DNA of 64,000 nucleotides from Enterobacter sp. Bisph1 (GTDB lineage: Bacteria > Pseudomonadota > Gammaproteobacteria > Enterobacterales > Enterobacteriaceae), in the NCBI RefSeq assembly GCF_000814905.1, contig NZ_JXAG01000035.1, positions 124,001 through 188,000 of the forward strand, given 5' to 3'. Under the pieces are notes generated by a model. It saw only the letters and a program-made list of their open reading frames with translations. It had not been told where the DNA came from and searched no databases. Position numbers and translations under genes: made by a program. Positions 44,090-54,831 of this stretch are shown here, piece after piece (the first letter of the stretch is position 1; each line of letters starts with the position of its first letter).

Positions 44090-45226
44090 TTACAGTATCT
44101 GGCTCGGATATTCTGCTAAAAGTTTATTCAGCGGATCGGCCATCAATTTTCCGCGCCAGCCGTTAATCAGTTCCGGTAACATATTTTGCGGTTTCAGTTT
44201 CCAGTGCCAGTTCAACAGCTGATTAATCTGCCGACGCGATGCCAGCAGCTCAACGCTGATATTTTCGCTTTCACCGACGGTCTGCACCAGCGCTTTAATC
44301 GCTTTAAACGCTTTACGATACCCTGGCATATCCATCAGGTTGAGCAGCGGTTCTGGCAGCGCCTCTTCCGGTAATGCCTGTGCCTGGGCCACCAGCGCCA
44401 GCAGGGTTTTACCGTGAAAACGAATTTCACTGCCTGAAAGACCGATGCTGTCCAGCTCGCCCATGCTGCCCGGCATATAACGCGCTACCGCCCAAAGATT
44501 CTCTTCACGCACCACAAAATTGACCGCTAAGTCACGCTCGCGCGCTTTACGTAAGCGCCAGTCGGCAAGCAAACGCAAGCAGGCCAGCTGGCGCGTACGC
44601 AGTTGCCATGCGTTGGTAATTTCGCGCCACGCCTCTTCCGGGGCCAGCACTTCCTGACGGCGCTGCATCATCAGACGACACTCATCCAGCGCCGCATCCA
44701 GCCTGCCCGCCTGCTGCGTTTCCGCCAGCAGTTTTTCAGCTATCGGCAGCAAGTACCACACATCCGCGGCGGCGTAATCGCACTGACGTTCTGTCAGCGG
44801 GCGCGCCAGCCAGTCGGTTCGGGATTCACTTTTATCGATAACCAGGCCGGTAAACTCTTCCACCATCGCGGCAAAGCCCCACGACAGCGGACGACCGCAG
44901 AACGCGGCGAGGATCTGCGTATCAATCATCGGTTGCGGCTGGACACCAAACGCGTTGAGAAACACTTCGAGGTCTTCGCTGGCCGCGTGCAAATATTTGG
45001 TCACGGAGGTGTTGATGAGCAAATCGCGAAACGGCGTCCAGTCGGTGATATTCAGCGGATCTATCAGCGCCAGGTGTTCGCCGTCATACAGCTGAATTAA
45101 CCCCAGTTGCGGATAGTAGGTCCGGGTGCGGACAAATTCGGTATCCAGGGCAATGGCCGGAAACGCGCTGGCGGCCTGGCACAGCGCTGCCAGCGCATCG
45201 TTCGTCGTAATCATCTGGTAATTCAC
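44090..45226 (-). CDS. rnd: RNase D
   Basis: 378 residues from a GTG start, giving the conserved MNYQMITTNDAL N-terminus. The DEDD exonuclease motifs are visible (ALDTEFVRTRTYYPQLGLIQL, LHAASEDLEVF, CDYAAADVWYLLPI), followed by the HRDC domain (LRKARERDLAVNFVVREENLWAVARY). It trims tRNA and other small RNA 3' ends. A rare start codon is also used for E. coli rnd, where expression is kept low. Confidence 0.96.
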   Translation of the reverse strand: MNYQMITTNDALAALCQAASAFPAIALDTEFVRTRTYYPQLGLIQLYDGEHLALIDPLNITDWTPFRDLLINTSVTKYLHAASEDLEVFLNAFGVQPQPMIDTQILAAFCGRPLSWGFAAMVEEFTGLVIDKSESRTDWLARPLTERQCDYAAADVWYLLPIAEKLLAETQQAGRLDAALDECRLMMQRRQEVLAPEEAWREITNAWQLRTRQLACLRLLADWRLRKARERDLAVNFVVREENLWAVARYMPGSMGELDSIGLSGSEIRFHGKTLLALVAQAQALPEEALPEPLLNLMDMPGYRKAFKAIKALVQTVGESENISVELLASRRQINQLLNWHWKLKPQNMLPELINGWRGKLMADPLNKLLAEYPSQIL

Positions 45227-45251
45227 ATCATCTTCTCTTCAGTTGCGCCCA

Positions 45252-45280
45252 TAAAAAACGCCGGCTTTAACCGGCGTTCG
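45252..45280 (-). terminator. Terminator after fadD
   Basis: AACGCCGG, six bases, CCGGCGTT followed on the minus strand by TTTTAT, 17 bases after the fadD stop. Confidence 0.85.
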
Positions 45281-45296
45281 GGACCTTACGCATAGC

Positions 45297-46982
45297 TCAG
45301 GCTTTATTGTCCACTTTGCCACGCGCTTCGTCACGCAATTCTCGTCTTAAAATCTTGCCGACGTTGGATTTTGGCAGTTCCTTGCGAAATTCAACCAGCT
45401 TCGGCACTTTGTAGCCGGTTAACTGGCGGCGACAAAAAGCGATCAGCGCCTCTTCCGTTAACGAGGCATCCTTTTTCACCACGAAAATTTTCACCGCTTC
45501 GCCGCTGTTTGCCGACGGCACGCCCACCGCCGCTACTTCATGTACGCCAGCGTGCTGCATCACCACATCTTCGATTTCATTGGGATAGACGTTGAAACCG
45601 GAGACCAGAATCATATCTTTTTTGCGATCGACGATACGTAAAAACCCTTCGTCATCCATCACCGCGATATCGCCAGTGTGTAACCAGCCATCACGAATAA
45701 TTTCATCGGTCGCATCCGGTCGTTGCCAGTAGCCGAGCATCACCTGCGGACCTCTCACGCACAGTTCGCCCGGCTCGCCCGGCGCAACTTCATTGTTATC
45801 ATCATCAACCAGTTTTGCTTCCGTTGACGGCACCGGCAAACCGATGCTGCCGCTGTGATAGTCAATGTCATGAGGATTGACGCTGACCAGCGGCGAGCAT
45901 TCCGTCAGCCCGTAACCTTCCAGCAGATACTGACCGGTAAGGGCCATCCAGCGTTCGGCAACCGCCTGCTGAACCGGCATGCCACCGCCTGCAGAAAGGT
46001 GCAGCGCGGAGAAGTCCAGCTTGCGGAACTCTTCATTGTTCAGCAGCGCGTTGAATAAAGTATTTACGCCGGTCATGGCGGTGAAAGGATACTTGCCCAT
46101 CTCTTTCACCAGCCCCGGAATATCGCGCGGGTTGGTGATCAGCAGGTTTTGCCCACCCAATTCGATAAACAGCAGGCAGTTCATGGTGAGGGCGAAAATG
46201 TGGTACAGCGGCAGCGCAGTAACCACCAGTTCTTTACCACGGTGCAGCAAGGGCCCGTAAGTGGCGTTGACCTGTTCGAGGTTCGCCAACATATTGCGGT
46301 GCGTCAGCATCGCGCCTTTCGCTACGCCGGTTGTGCCGCCGGTATATTGCAGAAAAGCCAGATCTTCAGCACTCGCTTCCGGTTTCACATACTGCAGGCG
46401 GTAACCGTTTTGCAGGGCACGGCGAAAGGAGATAGCGTCCGGCAGATGGTATTTCGGTACCAGCCGTTTGACATATTTAACGACGAAATTGACCAGCGTC
46501 CCTTTTGCCGGGGAGAGTTGATCGCCCATGCGCGTCAAAATGACATGGCGCACCTGGGTTTTATCGACGATTTTTTCCAGCGTATGGGCAAAATTCGACA
46601 CAATCACAATGGCGCTGGCACCGCTGTCGTTGAGCTGATGTTCAAGTTCCCGCGGGGTATAAAGGGGATTGACGTTTACCACAATCATCCCGGCGCGCAA
46701 AATGCCAAACAGCGCCACCGGATATTGCAGCAGGTTCGGCATCATCAACGCCACGCGATCGCCTTTTTGCAGGCCAAGGCCTTGCTGCAGGTAAGCCGCA
46801 AATGCCCGGCTACGCTCCTCCAGCTTACGGAACGTCATGACCTCGCCCATATTGATAAACGCGGGCTGATCGGCATAACGCGCCGCCGAGTGTTCAAACA
46901 GTTCAACCAGGGATTGATAACGGTCAGGGTTGATCTCCGCCGGAACATCGGCTGGATAACGGTTTAGCCAAACCTTCTTCAA
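45297..46982 (-). CDS. fadD: FadD, long-chain acyl-CoA synthetase
   Basis: Start taken as TTG at 46982, preceded by AGAGGTGA. It gives [14 protein letters not shown] and exactly 561 residues, as in E. coli. An upstream ATG (47011) would add nine residues without a better ribosome site. ATP/AMP motifs are intact: [30 protein letters not shown] and the fatty-acyl signature [27 protein letters not shown]. FadD activates exogenous fatty acids at the inner membrane. A FadR operator lies upstream. Confidence 0.96.
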   Translation of the reverse strand: MKKVWLNRYPADVPAEINPDRYQSLVELFEHSAARYADQPAFINMGEVMTFRKLEERSRAFAAYLQQGLGLQKGDRVALMMPNLLQYPVALFGILRAGMIVVNVNPLYTPRELEHQLNDSGASAIVIVSNFAHTLEKIVDKTQVRHVILTRMGDQLSPAKGTLVNFVVKYVKRLVPKYHLPDAISFRRALQNGYRLQYVKPEASAEDLAFLQYTGGTTGVAKGAMLTHRNMLANLEQVNATYGPLLHRGKELVVTALPLYHIFALTMNCLLFIELGGQNLLITNPRDIPGLVKEMGKYPFTAMTGVNTLFNALLNNEEFRKLDFSALHLSAGGGMPVQQAVAERWMALTGQYLLEGYGLTECSPLVSVNPHDIDYHSGSIGLPVPSTEAKLVDDDNNEVAPGEPGELCVRGPQVMLGYWQRPDATDEIIRDGWLHTGDIAVMDDEGFLRIVDRKKDMILVSGFNVYPNEIEDVVMQHAGVHEVAAVGVPSANSGEAVKIFVVKKDASLTEEALIAFCRRQLTGYKVPKLVEFRKELPKSNVGKILRRELRDEARGKVDNKA

Positions 46983-47054
46983 TGCATCACCTCTAAAATG
47001 AGTATTTTTGGTCATCACAACCCCAGTTAATAAACAAGTCGTTAACATAATATT

Positions 47055-47070
47055 AACTCAGCGTACCAGT
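47055..47070 (-). promoter_or_regulatory. FadR operator upstream of fadD
   Basis: On the minus strand ACTGGTACGCTGAGTT, closely similar to the E. coli fadD operator with CTGGTATGATGAGTT, at the equivalent distance from the TTG start. Confidence 0.7.
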
Positions 47071-47139
47071 TTATTAATTAACCGGATTGAAGGTTGCGAA
47101 GCGCGTCACTAATTATTTTTTTTATGGGTAGCCCAATAT

Positions 47140-47172
47140 AAAAACAGCGGCTTAGCCGCTGTTTCTTTTTCT
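47140..47172 (-). terminator. Terminator after yeaY
   Basis: AAACAGCGGC, TTAG, then CCGCTGTTT, with A and T runs on either side, 16 bases beyond the yeaY stop. Confidence 0.8.
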
Positions 47173-47187
47173 TGCTAAAACAAGAAA

Positions 47188-47781
47188 TTACTCGGTTACG
47201 ACCGTCTCGACTCGCGCAGGCTCTGGTGGGAAAAAGCCCCATCCGTCATAGCCACCATGCCAGTGGCGAGGACGCGGTCCCGGCCCCCAGAACCAGGGAT
47301 CGATAGGCTGCGGCGGCAATATCACCTGCTGGGCTAAACGCCAGCGTTTATAGCCGGTCGCCTGCATGACCATATATTTGTACGCCGCATTACCGATTTT
47401 GCCGTCTGCGGTACCGGTAATCGGCCCCACCACGGTGATCAGCTGGTTGCGAAAATCAACGGGATCGAGAAAACCGTTCACATCGGCAAAGATACGCCCC
47501 ACAGAGGGCTCGCCCAGCACCGGACGCGCGCCATTATCCAGGGGGACGGCAGCAATCTCAAGTCGGGTCTTTCCCTGTAGATTCTGTACATCAACCACTT
47601 TGCCGCCGAAGCGGGCTTCCTGACCGACATACAGTGAAGGCGCATTCATCACCCGCACCAGATCGTCCTGCGGCGTTGGACTGGTCCCCTGGATCGCGTC
47701 TGGCACAGAAACACAACCACTTAATAGCGCCATTGCCAGCCCTGCCAGCAATCCGCGTACTGCATTTTTTTGACCCGCCAT
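47188..47781 (-). CDS. yeaY: YeaY, Slp-family outer-membrane lipoprotein
   Basis: 197 residues with a lipoprotein signal ([14 protein letters not shown], Cys22). The Slp domain includes [31 protein letters not shown] and [20 protein letters not shown], followed by a Pro/Trp-rich C-terminus ([19 protein letters not shown]). Slp proteins are stress- or starvation-induced and their role is poorly defined. Neighbours fadD and tsaB match E. coli. Confidence 0.94.
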   Translation of the reverse strand: MAGQKNAVRGLLAGLAMALLSGCVSVPDAIQGTSPTPQDDLVRVMNAPSLYVGQEARFGGKVVDVQNLQGKTRLEIAAVPLDNGARPVLGEPSVGRIFADVNGFLDPVDFRNQLITVVGPITGTADGKIGNAAYKYMVMQATGYKRWRLAQQVILPPQPIDPWFWGPGPRPRHWHGGYDGWGFFPPEPARVETVVTE

Positions 47782-47817
47782 GCTGCGACTCCTTACCTCA
47801 GTGAATATCTCTGAGAT

Positions 47818-48513
47818 TCATTCCCGGCCCGGAAGTTTCTTCCACGCCACTTCATTACGCAAATAAACAGGCTCCGCGTGCTCGACGGCAACGGTTTTCT
47901 GTGCCGCAAGCAGCTGGCGGGCGATGGGCAGCATATCTTCGGCGGCGGGTAACAGGATTTCACCCTCGCGAAGCGTCGCCGCACTATTGTTGCCCATCTC
48001 CGGCCATGCGGGCCAGCCGGTACCCACCGTTGCCCACTCGCCCGTCAGCTGTTGCAGACGTTCGGTTACGCGTTCCGGTTTCAGCACCGCTTCCGTCTCT
48101 TCACCCTGCCAGACGCCATTTTCATCGCGCTGGTACTCGCCCCAGTACACTTCGCCCATTCGCGCGTCAATCGCCGCCAGTACGCGGGTCGCGCCGGTTT
48201 TGCGCCATGCGCCCTGCGCCATCGTTGCAAGGGTGGAGACGCCAATCATCGGCAGTTCAGCCCCGAGGGCCAGCCCTTGCGCAATGCCAATGCCAATGCG
48301 CACGCCGGTGAAACTACCCGGGCCGCGGCCAAAGGCCAGCGCATCCAGTTGGGACAGCGTAAGTTCAGCATCACCGAGCACATCCCTGACCAGCGGCAGG
48401 ATGCGTTGAGTGTGTTCACGCGGGCAAAGTTCGAAGTGAGCGAAGGTTGTACCATCGTTCCACAGGGCAACAGAACAGGCTTCTGTGGCGGTATCAATAG
48501 CCAGAATTCGCAT
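47818..48513 (-). CDS. tsaB: TsaB, tRNA threonylcarbamoyladenosine biosynthesis protein
   Basis: From the ATG at 48513 the protein has 231 residues, as in E. coli. It starts [19 protein letters not shown] with the ASKHA-fold phosphate loop and contains [23 protein letters not shown]. TsaB dimerises with TsaD and, with TsaC and TsaE, makes t6A37 in tRNAs reading ANN codons. It is essential in E. coli. A longer start at 48558 adds a poorly conserved leader. Confidence 0.96.
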   Translation of the reverse strand: MRILAIDTATEACSVALWNDGTTFAHFELCPREHTQRILPLVRDVLGDAELTLSQLDALAFGRGPGSFTGVRIGIGIAQGLALGAELPMIGVSTLATMAQGAWRKTGATRVLAAIDARMGEVYWGEYQRDENGVWQGEETEAVLKPERVTERLQQLTGEWATVGTGWPAWPEMGNNSAATLREGEILLPAAEDMLPIARQLLAAQKTVAVEHAEPVYLRNEVAWKKLPGRE

Positions 48514-48571
48514 GGGTATAGCGGTCCATGAAAAACAAAATGGCGCGCATCTTAGCACAGTCTGCTACAAA

Positions 48572-50482
48572 TTACTGCGCCGAAGGTCCGGAGAGAAATT
48601 CAACGGCGCGGCGAATATCCCGGGTACGTGGCGCTGGCGGCAGGCTGGCAAGAAACACCGCGCCATAGGGGCGCATCACCAGACGATTGTCGCAAATCAC
48701 CAGTACGCCCCGATCGTCAATATCGCGAATCAGTCGGCCAACCCCTTGTTTCAGGGTAATCACTGCATCAGGTAATTGTACGTCATCAAAAGGATCGCCG
48801 CCGCGCAGACGGCAATCTTCCATGCGCGCTTTTAATAACGGATCCTCCGGTGAGGTAAACGGCAGTTTGTCGATGATAACCAACGACAGCGTATCGCCGC
48901 GCACGTCCACCCCTTCCCAGAAACTGCTGGTTGCCACCAGCAGGGCGTTGCCGGCGTTAACAAACTGCTGCAATAGCTGACCTTTACTGGTTTCGCCCTG
49001 CAATAAAACGGGCAGGCTCAGGGTGGCGCGGAACTGCTCGGCAAGATCGCGCATCATGGCGTGCGAGGTACAGAGCATAAAGCAGCGGCCATTGTTGGCT
49101 TCGATCATCGGCCTGAGCATGGCGGCAAGCTGGCGTGCAGCGCCGGGCTGATTGGTCTGCGGCAGATTTCGCGGTACGCACAGTAACGCCTGGCGTTGAT
49201 AATCAAACGGGCTTGGCAGCAACAGAGAGTTCGCCTCATCTATGCCGAGGCGGGCGGTAAAATGGTGCAGATCGTCATTAACCGAAAGGGTGGCGGAAGT
49301 AAAAATCCAGCTGCCCTTTTTCTGCGCCATCACCTCGGTAAATTTGTCCGAAACGGTGAGCGGCGTTAGGGCCAGCGTAAAGTTGCGCGAGGTGCATTCG
49401 TACCAGTAGCTGTAACCCGGCTGGTTAATCTCTTTTAGCCGTTTCAGCCTTGCCCGGTAAGTCGTTGCGCGTTCAAAGGCTGCATCCAGCAGCGCCGAGC
49501 GGCCGAGCGACAGTTTCGCGACGTCGTAGCAAAGCTCAAGGGCATCGTCGAGCAGCAGCAGCGCGCGCTGGATATGCGCATCGGCTAACAGTTCGCGCAG
49601 GTTGCCGCGATATCCCGGATCGCCCAGCTGCAGACGAAAATCCTGCGTACTTTGCGCCAGCCGGTCGGCACACTTCTGTAGCTGCGCGGTATCTTTTAAT
49701 TCCGTGCGATAGGCAATCGTGAAATCTTTCGCCAGATCGATAAGCTGGCGGCTGGAGAGGGACTGACCAAAATATTGGCTGGCAATATCGGGAAGCTGGT
49801 GCGCTTCGTCGAAGATCATCACTTCAGCTTCGGGAATCAGTTCACCGAAACCGCTCTCTTTCACCACCATATCTGCGAGGAAAAGATGGTGGTTAACCAC
49901 CACCACATCGGCATCCATCGCTCTTTTACGCGCCTTCACCACGAAGCAATCTTTGTACATCGGGCAATCGCTGCCCAGACAGTTATCGTTGGTGCTGGTG
50001 ACCAGCGGCCAGGCCTGGGAATCTTCGGCAACGCTGACGCAGGTGCTGATATCGCCATCGGTAGTTTGATTAGACCAGGAGCGCAGCAAAATGACATCGC
50101 TGAGGGTTTGCACCGGCAGATCGCCGCCCGCCAGCGCCTGCTGTTCCAGACGTTCGATACAGAGATAGTTGGAGCGCCCTTTCAGCAGCGCCATGCGCCC
50201 GCTATAGTCCAGCGCTTTGGCTACGGTCGGTAAATCGCGGCTGTAGAGCTGATCCTGCAGGGCTTTCGAGCCGGTGGAGATAATGACTTTTTTCCCGGCA
50301 CGCAGCGCCGGTGCGAGGTAAGCGTAGGTTTTACCCGTGCCGGTACCCGCTTCGACAACCAACGGTTGGGTGTTGTTAATCGCTTGGGTGACGGCCTGCG
50401 CCATCTGGCGCTGCGGCTCACGCGGTTTAAACCCCGGAATGGCTTTGGCCAGCTGGCCGTCTGTTGCAAAATCGTCCGTCAC
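48572..50482 (-). CDS. yoaA: YoaA, DinG/XPD-family Fe-S helicase
   Basis: 636 residues of the XPD/Rad3 family. Walker A is VEAGTGTGKTYAYL and the DEAH box is MIFDEAHQLPD. The Fe-S cysteines lie in DISTCVSVAED and NCLGSDCPMYKDCF. C-terminal helicase motifs include CTSHAMMRDLAEQF and GVGRLIRDIDDRGVLVICD. In E. coli YoaA partners with the HolC subunit of DNA polymerase III and helps tolerate replication blocks. Confidence 0.96.
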   Translation of the reverse strand: MTDDFATDGQLAKAIPGFKPREPQRQMAQAVTQAINNTQPLVVEAGTGTGKTYAYLAPALRAGKKVIISTGSKALQDQLYSRDLPTVAKALDYSGRMALLKGRSNYLCIERLEQQALAGGDLPVQTLSDVILLRSWSNQTTDGDISTCVSVAEDSQAWPLVTSTNDNCLGSDCPMYKDCFVVKARKRAMDADVVVVNHHLFLADMVVKESGFGELIPEAEVMIFDEAHQLPDIASQYFGQSLSSRQLIDLAKDFTIAYRTELKDTAQLQKCADRLAQSTQDFRLQLGDPGYRGNLRELLADAHIQRALLLLDDALELCYDVAKLSLGRSALLDAAFERATTYRARLKRLKEINQPGYSYWYECTSRNFTLALTPLTVSDKFTEVMAQKKGSWIFTSATLSVNDDLHHFTARLGIDEANSLLLPSPFDYQRQALLCVPRNLPQTNQPGAARQLAAMLRPMIEANNGRCFMLCTSHAMMRDLAEQFRATLSLPVLLQGETSKGQLLQQFVNAGNALLVATSSFWEGVDVRGDTLSLVIIDKLPFTSPEDPLLKARMEDCRLRGGDPFDDVQLPDAVITLKQGVGRLIRDIDDRGVLVICDNRLVMRPYGAVFLASLPPAPRTRDIRRAVEFLSGPSAQ

Positions 50483-50590
50483 ACTACCCCCTGGTTAAAT
50501 CGCCAGTGATTATGTCAGGGTGAGCGGATTTACGCCAGCCGGGTTTTTATGGCACTCTTGCCCGCTAATGCATGGAAAAAGGAGCAGAGA

Positions 50591-50935
50591 ATGACTATTA
50601 CGCGTATAGATGCGGCCGCCCGCTGGTCCGATGCGGTGATCCACAATCAGACCCTTTATTATACGGGTGTGCCGGAAAATCTTGATGCCGATGCGTTTGA
50701 ACAGACGGCCAATACGCTGGCGCAAATTGATGCGGTGCTGGAGAAACAAGGCAGTGATAAACGTCGCATCCTTGACGCTACCATTTTCCTTGCCGATGGC
50801 GACGATTTCGCCGCCATGAACAGAGCGTGGGATGCGTGGGTAGTTGCAGGCCATGCGCCGGTACGTTGTACGGTACAGGCAAAACTGATGAACCCGCGTT
50901 ACAAAGTGGAAATTAAAATCATCGCTGCGGTGTAA
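50591..50935 (+). CDS. yoaB: YoaB, RidA-family protein
   Basis: The ATG at 50591, with GGAG upstream, gives 114 residues as in E. coli. YjgF/YER057c/RidA fold: RWSDAVIHNQTLYYTGVPEN and the C-terminal GHAPVRCTVQAKLMNPRYKVEIKIIAAV with the conserved Arg that binds the substrate carboxylate in deaminating members. Likely an enamine/imine deaminase. Its stop abuts the yoaH stop. Confidence 0.94.
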   Translation: MTITRIDAAARWSDAVIHNQTLYYTGVPENLDADAFEQTANTLAQIDAVLEKQGSDKRRILDATIFLADGDDFAAMNRAWDAWVVAGHAPVRCTVQAKLMNPRYKVEIKIIAAV

Positions 50936-51121
50936 TTACTCGTCTTCGTCTTCATCTTCAAAGCGCGCCACGATCCGCTCGCCGGTATGGCTGGCGCGTA
51001 GCTCCTGAGCCACCAGATTAATCGCCTGCCCGCTGCTCATGCCCGCGGCCATCAGTTCCTGAATTCGCTCTACCGCTTTTTGCTGCTGCTCGTGGCTTAA
51101 GGAAGGTAAACCTGCAAACAT
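50936..51121 (-). CDS. yoaH: YoaH, UPF0181 small protein
   Basis: 61 residues from the ATG with an AGGAG site. Sequence [42 protein letters not shown] followed by the acidic tail [10 protein letters not shown] is typical UPF0181. Function unknown. It is convergent with yoaB, with no intervening base, and divergent from pabB. Confidence 0.93.
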
Positions 51122-51202
51122 AGTCAACTCCTGCTAAATTGTTGGCGCTAATTATTCGAACGTCGGCGCTTCGCAAGGCGCGACGCCCATGAGTCAGGAT
51201 CA

Positions 51203-52555
51203 ATGAAAACATTATCCCCCGCCATTCTCTCTTTGCCGTGGCGCGATGACGCCGGCGAACACTATTTCGCTGCGCTCAGTCACCAGCCCTGGGCCATGCT
51301 GTTGCATTCCGGGTACGCAGACCATCCGCATAGTCGTTTTGATATTCTGGTTGCCGATCCTCTGACGACGCTTACCACCCGCGGCAATCTTACCACCCTT
51401 AACGATGGCGAGATATCAGCGCGCGATCCGTTAGCGCTGTTGCAACAACAGCTGGACGCTTACCCGTTTCATAGCGAAGCCAATGCAGATTTGCCGTTTC
51501 AGGGCGGTGCGCTGGGGCTGTTTGGTTATGATTTGGGTCGCCGTTTCGAGACCTTACCGTCGTTGGCGGAGCAAGATATTGCCCTTCCCGATATGGCGGT
51601 GGGCATTTATGACTGGGCGCTGATCGTGGATCATCGGTTACAGCGGGTGACGCTACTGAGCCACGGCGATGTTAATGCGAGGCTGGCGTGGCTTAAGGCA
51701 CAGCGCGCGCCGCAGCGCCAGCCGTTCCGGCTGACGTCCGGGTGGCAGGCGAATATGTCACGCCAGCAATACGGTGAGAAATTTCGCCAGGTTCAGGCTT
51801 ATTTGCACAGCGGCGACTGTTACCAGGTTAATCTTGCCCAGCGTTTCGCGGCGAGCTATTGCGGGGATGAGTGGCAGGCCTTCAGGCAACTCAATGCCCA
51901 TAACCGTGCGCCGTTTAGCGCCTTTTTACGCCTCGAAGAAGGTGCAATCCTCAGCCTGTCGCCGGAGCGTTTTATTCGCCTGCAGGGCGATAAAATCGAA
52001 ACCCGGCCGATTAAAGGCACCCTGCCACGACTGACCGATGCCAAAGCGGATGCACAGCAGGCACACAAGCTCGCCGCCTCGGTTAAAGACCGCGCCGAGA
52101 ATGTGATGATCGTGGATTTAATGCGTAACGATATTGGCCGCGTCGCCACACCGGGATCGGTTCGCGTCCCGGAACTTTTCGTGGTCGAAGCCTTTCCCGC
52201 CGTTCACCATTTAGTCAGCACCGTAACGGCTCAACTGCCCGCCGGACGTCACGCCAGTGATGTGCTGCGGGCCGCCTTTCCTGGCGGCTCGATTACCGGC
52301 GCGCCGAAAATTCGCGCCATGCAAATTATTGATCAACTGGAACCCCAGCGGCGTAACGCCTGGTGCGGCTCGGTGGGTTATCTCAGCTTTTGCGGCAATA
52401 TGGACACCAGCATAACCATTCGCACCCTCAGCGCCTTTGAGAGCCAAATTTACTGCTCCGCCGGCGGCGGCATCGTCGCCGATAGCGAGGAACAGGCGGA
52501 GTATCAGGAAACCTTTGATAAAGTTAACCGTATCCTGACGCTGCTGGAGAGATGA
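51203..52555 (+). CDS. pabB: PabB, aminodeoxychorismate synthase component I
   Basis: 450 residues of the anthranilate synthase/ADC synthase family. Chorismate-site motifs include KIETRPIKGTLPR (with the covalent-intermediate Lys of PIKGT), DRAENVMIVDLMRNDIGRVA, FPGGSITGAPKIRAMQIID and CGSVGYLSFCGNMD. With PabA it converts chorismate to ADC on the way to folate. NudL follows three bases later, as in E. coli. Confidence 0.96.
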   Translation: MKTLSPAILSLPWRDDAGEHYFAALSHQPWAMLLHSGYADHPHSRFDILVADPLTTLTTRGNLTTLNDGEISARDPLALLQQQLDAYPFHSEANADLPFQGGALGLFGYDLGRRFETLPSLAEQDIALPDMAVGIYDWALIVDHRLQRVTLLSHGDVNARLAWLKAQRAPQRQPFRLTSGWQANMSRQQYGEKFRQVQAYLHSGDCYQVNLAQRFAASYCGDEWQAFRQLNAHNRAPFSAFLRLEEGAILSLSPERFIRLQGDKIETRPIKGTLPRLTDAKADAQQAHKLAASVKDRAENVMIVDLMRNDIGRVATPGSVRVPELFVVEAFPAVHHLVSTVTAQLPAGRHASDVLRAAFPGGSITGAPKIRAMQIIDQLEPQRRNAWCGSVGYLSFCGNMDTSITIRTLSAFESQIYCSAGGGIVADSEEQAEYQETFDKVNRILTLLER

Positions 52556-52558
52556 TTC

Positions 52559-53137
52559 GTGGAGCAACCGCTTTTAACCCTGGATGATTTTTTATCGCGT
52601 TTTCAGCTGTTACGCCCGCAGCTTAATACGGTGGGCAGAAATACCCGGCAGGCGGCGGTACTGGTGCCCGTTGTGCGTCGCGCGCAGCCCGGCTTATTAC
52701 TTACGCAGCGCTCCCCGCTAATGCGCAAGCATCCCGGCCAGGTCGCCTTTCCCGGCGGCGCGGTAGACAATACGGATGCCTCACTGATTGCCGCAGCACT
52801 TCGCGAGGCGCATGAAGAAGTCGCTATCCCGCCTGAAGCGGTGGAGGTGATCGGTGTGTTGCCGCCCGTCGATAGCGTGACCGGTTTTCAGGTCACCCCG
52901 GTGGTGGGTATTATCCCGCCGGATTTGCCCTACCACGCCAGCGAAGAGGAGGTTGCCGCCGTATTTGAAATGCCCCTTGCCGAAGCGCTGCGACTTGCCC
53001 GCTATCACCCGCTGGATATTCACCGTCAGGGTAATGCGCACCGGGTGTGGTTATCCTGGTATCAGCATTATTTTGTCTGGGGCATGACGGCCGGAATTAT
53101 TCGCTCGCTGGCGCTGCAAATTGGCCTGAAACCTTGA
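52559..53137 (+). CDS. nudL: NudL, Nudix hydrolase
   Basis: 192 residues from a GTG start three bases after pabB. The Nudix box is [26 protein letters not shown], with a second UPF0035 motif around [28 protein letters not shown]. Predicted CoA or nucleotide pyrophosphohydrolase. Co-transcription with pabB is likely. Confidence 0.94.
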   Translation: MEQPLLTLDDFLSRFQLLRPQLNTVGRNTRQAAVLVPVVRRAQPGLLLTQRSPLMRKHPGQVAFPGGAVDNTDASLIAAALREAHEEVAIPPEAVEVIGVLPPVDSVTGFQVTPVVGIIPPDLPYHASEEEVAAVFEMPLAEALRLARYHPLDIHRQGNAHRVWLSWYQHYFVWGMTAGIIRSLALQIGLKP

Positions 53138-53311
53138 CTATACTTTACACATAGCACTTTTGTGACAGCTTCGGCGTTATTAGTAAAATCAGGGATAACC
53201 ATTAGTTTAATTCATGTGAATAGTTAAGCTGATACGGGTCTTCCCTCTTACACTATGCGCAGTTATTACATCGTTACTGGAAACGCCAGTAACTCTGTCT
53301 GGAGCGTTAAT

Positions 53312-54676
53312 GTGATTAGTCTATTCGACATGTTTAAGGTGGGGATCGGTCCCTCATCTTCCCATACTGTAGGCCCGATGAAGGCCGGTAAGCAGTTCGT
53401 CGATGACCTGGTCGAAAAAGGCTTACTCGATAGCGTCACCCGCGTGGTGGTTGATGTCTACGGCTCCCTCTCTCTTACCGGGAAAGGCCACCATACGGAT
53501 ATCGCCATTATTATGGGCCTGGCGGGCAACGAGCCTGCCACTGTCGATATTGATGCCATACCGGCCTTTATGCGTGATGTCGAGGCACGCGGTCGGCTGC
53601 TGCTGGCGCAGGGCCGTCATGAAGTCGATTTCCCGGCGGGTGACGGGATGCGTTTTCACAGCGATAACCTCTCGTTGCATGAAAACGGTATGCGCATCAC
53701 CGCGCTGAAGGGTGAAAACGTTGTCTACAGCAAAACCTATTACTCCATTGGCGGCGGCTTTATCGTCGATGAAGAGCATTTTGGTAAAGAGAGCACCAGC
53801 GCGGTAAACGTGCCCTATCCCTTCGATTCGGCGACCCGCATGCTGGAGTATTGCAAAGAAACCGGTCTGTCCCTCTCCGGCATGGTGATGCAAAACGAAC
53901 TGGCGCTGCACTCGAAACAAGAGATTGAGGACTATTTCGCTAATGTCTGGTCAACCATGCGCGCTTGCATCGATCGCGGGATGAATACCGAAGGCGTATT
54001 GCCAGGACCACTGCGCGTACCGCGCCGTGCCTCCGCACTGCGCCGGATGCTGGTCTCCAGCGATAAACTCTCCAGCGATCCAATGAACGTGATTGACTGG
54101 GTGAACATGTTCGCGCTGGCGGTTAACGAAGAGAACGCCGCCGGTGGTCGTGTGGTGACCGCGCCGACAAACGGTGCCTGCGGGATCGTTCCGGCGGTGC
54201 TGGCCTATTACGATCACTTTATCGAACCGGTTACGCCGGATATTTATATCCGCTATTTCCTCGCCGCTGGGGCAATTGGCGCGCTGTATAAAATGAACGC
54301 TTCTATTTCCGGCGCGGAAGTGGGCTGCCAGGGCGAAGTGGGCGTTGCCTGCTCAATGGCGGCGGCAGGTCTGGCGGAACTGCTGGGTGCAAGCCCGGAA
54401 CAGGTTTGTGTGGCGGCGGAGATTGGTATGGAGCACAACCTTGGCTTAACATGCGATCCGGTAGCCGGCCAGGTTCAGGTGCCGTGCATTGAGCGTAACG
54501 CGATTGCCTCAGTGAAGGCGATTAACGCAACACGTATGGCCATGCGCCGGACCAGCGCACCGCGCGTTTCGCTCGATAAAGTTATCGAAACGATGTATGA
54601 GACCGGCAAAGATATGAACGCCAAATACCGGGAAACATCCCGTGGCGGACTGGCCATTAAAGTCCAGTGTGACTAA
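53312..54676 (+). CDS. sdaA: SdaA, L-serine deaminase I
   Basis: Start taken at the GTG (53312, GGAG upstream), giving 454 residues as in E. coli (MISLFDMFKVGIGPSSSHTVGPM). An earlier in-frame ATG at 53255 has no support. The C-terminal catalytic domain carries the [4Fe-4S] cysteines in SGAEVGCQGEVG and GLTCDPVAGQVQVPC. It converts L-serine to pyruvate and ammonia. A strong terminator follows. Confidence 0.96.
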   Translation: MISLFDMFKVGIGPSSSHTVGPMKAGKQFVDDLVEKGLLDSVTRVVVDVYGSLSLTGKGHHTDIAIIMGLAGNEPATVDIDAIPAFMRDVEARGRLLLAQGRHEVDFPAGDGMRFHSDNLSLHENGMRITALKGENVVYSKTYYSIGGGFIVDEEHFGKESTSAVNVPYPFDSATRMLEYCKETGLSLSGMVMQNELALHSKQEIEDYFANVWSTMRACIDRGMNTEGVLPGPLRVPRRASALRRMLVSSDKLSSDPMNVIDWVNMFALAVNEENAAGGRVVTAPTNGACGIVPAVLAYYDHFIEPVTPDIYIRYFLAAGAIGALYKMNASISGAEVGCQGEVGVACSMAAAGLAELLGASPEQVCVAAEIGMEHNLGLTCDPVAGQVQVPCIERNAIASVKAINATRMAMRRTSAPRVSLDKVIETMYETGKDMNAKYRETSRGGLAIKVQCD

Positions 54677-54686
54677 CCCTTGCCGT

Positions 54687-54713
54687 AACGCCGTTCAGCC
54701 GAACGGCGTTTTT
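54687..54713 (+). terminator. Terminator after sdaA
   Basis: AACGCCGTTC, four bases, GAACGGCGTT, then TTT: a 10-bp perfect stem, 10 bases after the sdaA stop. Confidence 0.9.
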
Positions 54714-54831
54714 CGTTGCGCTACAGATACGTGATCTTTCGCTGTTTTTTTCGTCGCCCCGTTAATTCCCCACTACACTTTGTCTGTTCTGCTCTGAATT
54801 TCAGCTCAGGAATTTTACAGGCGACAGCGGC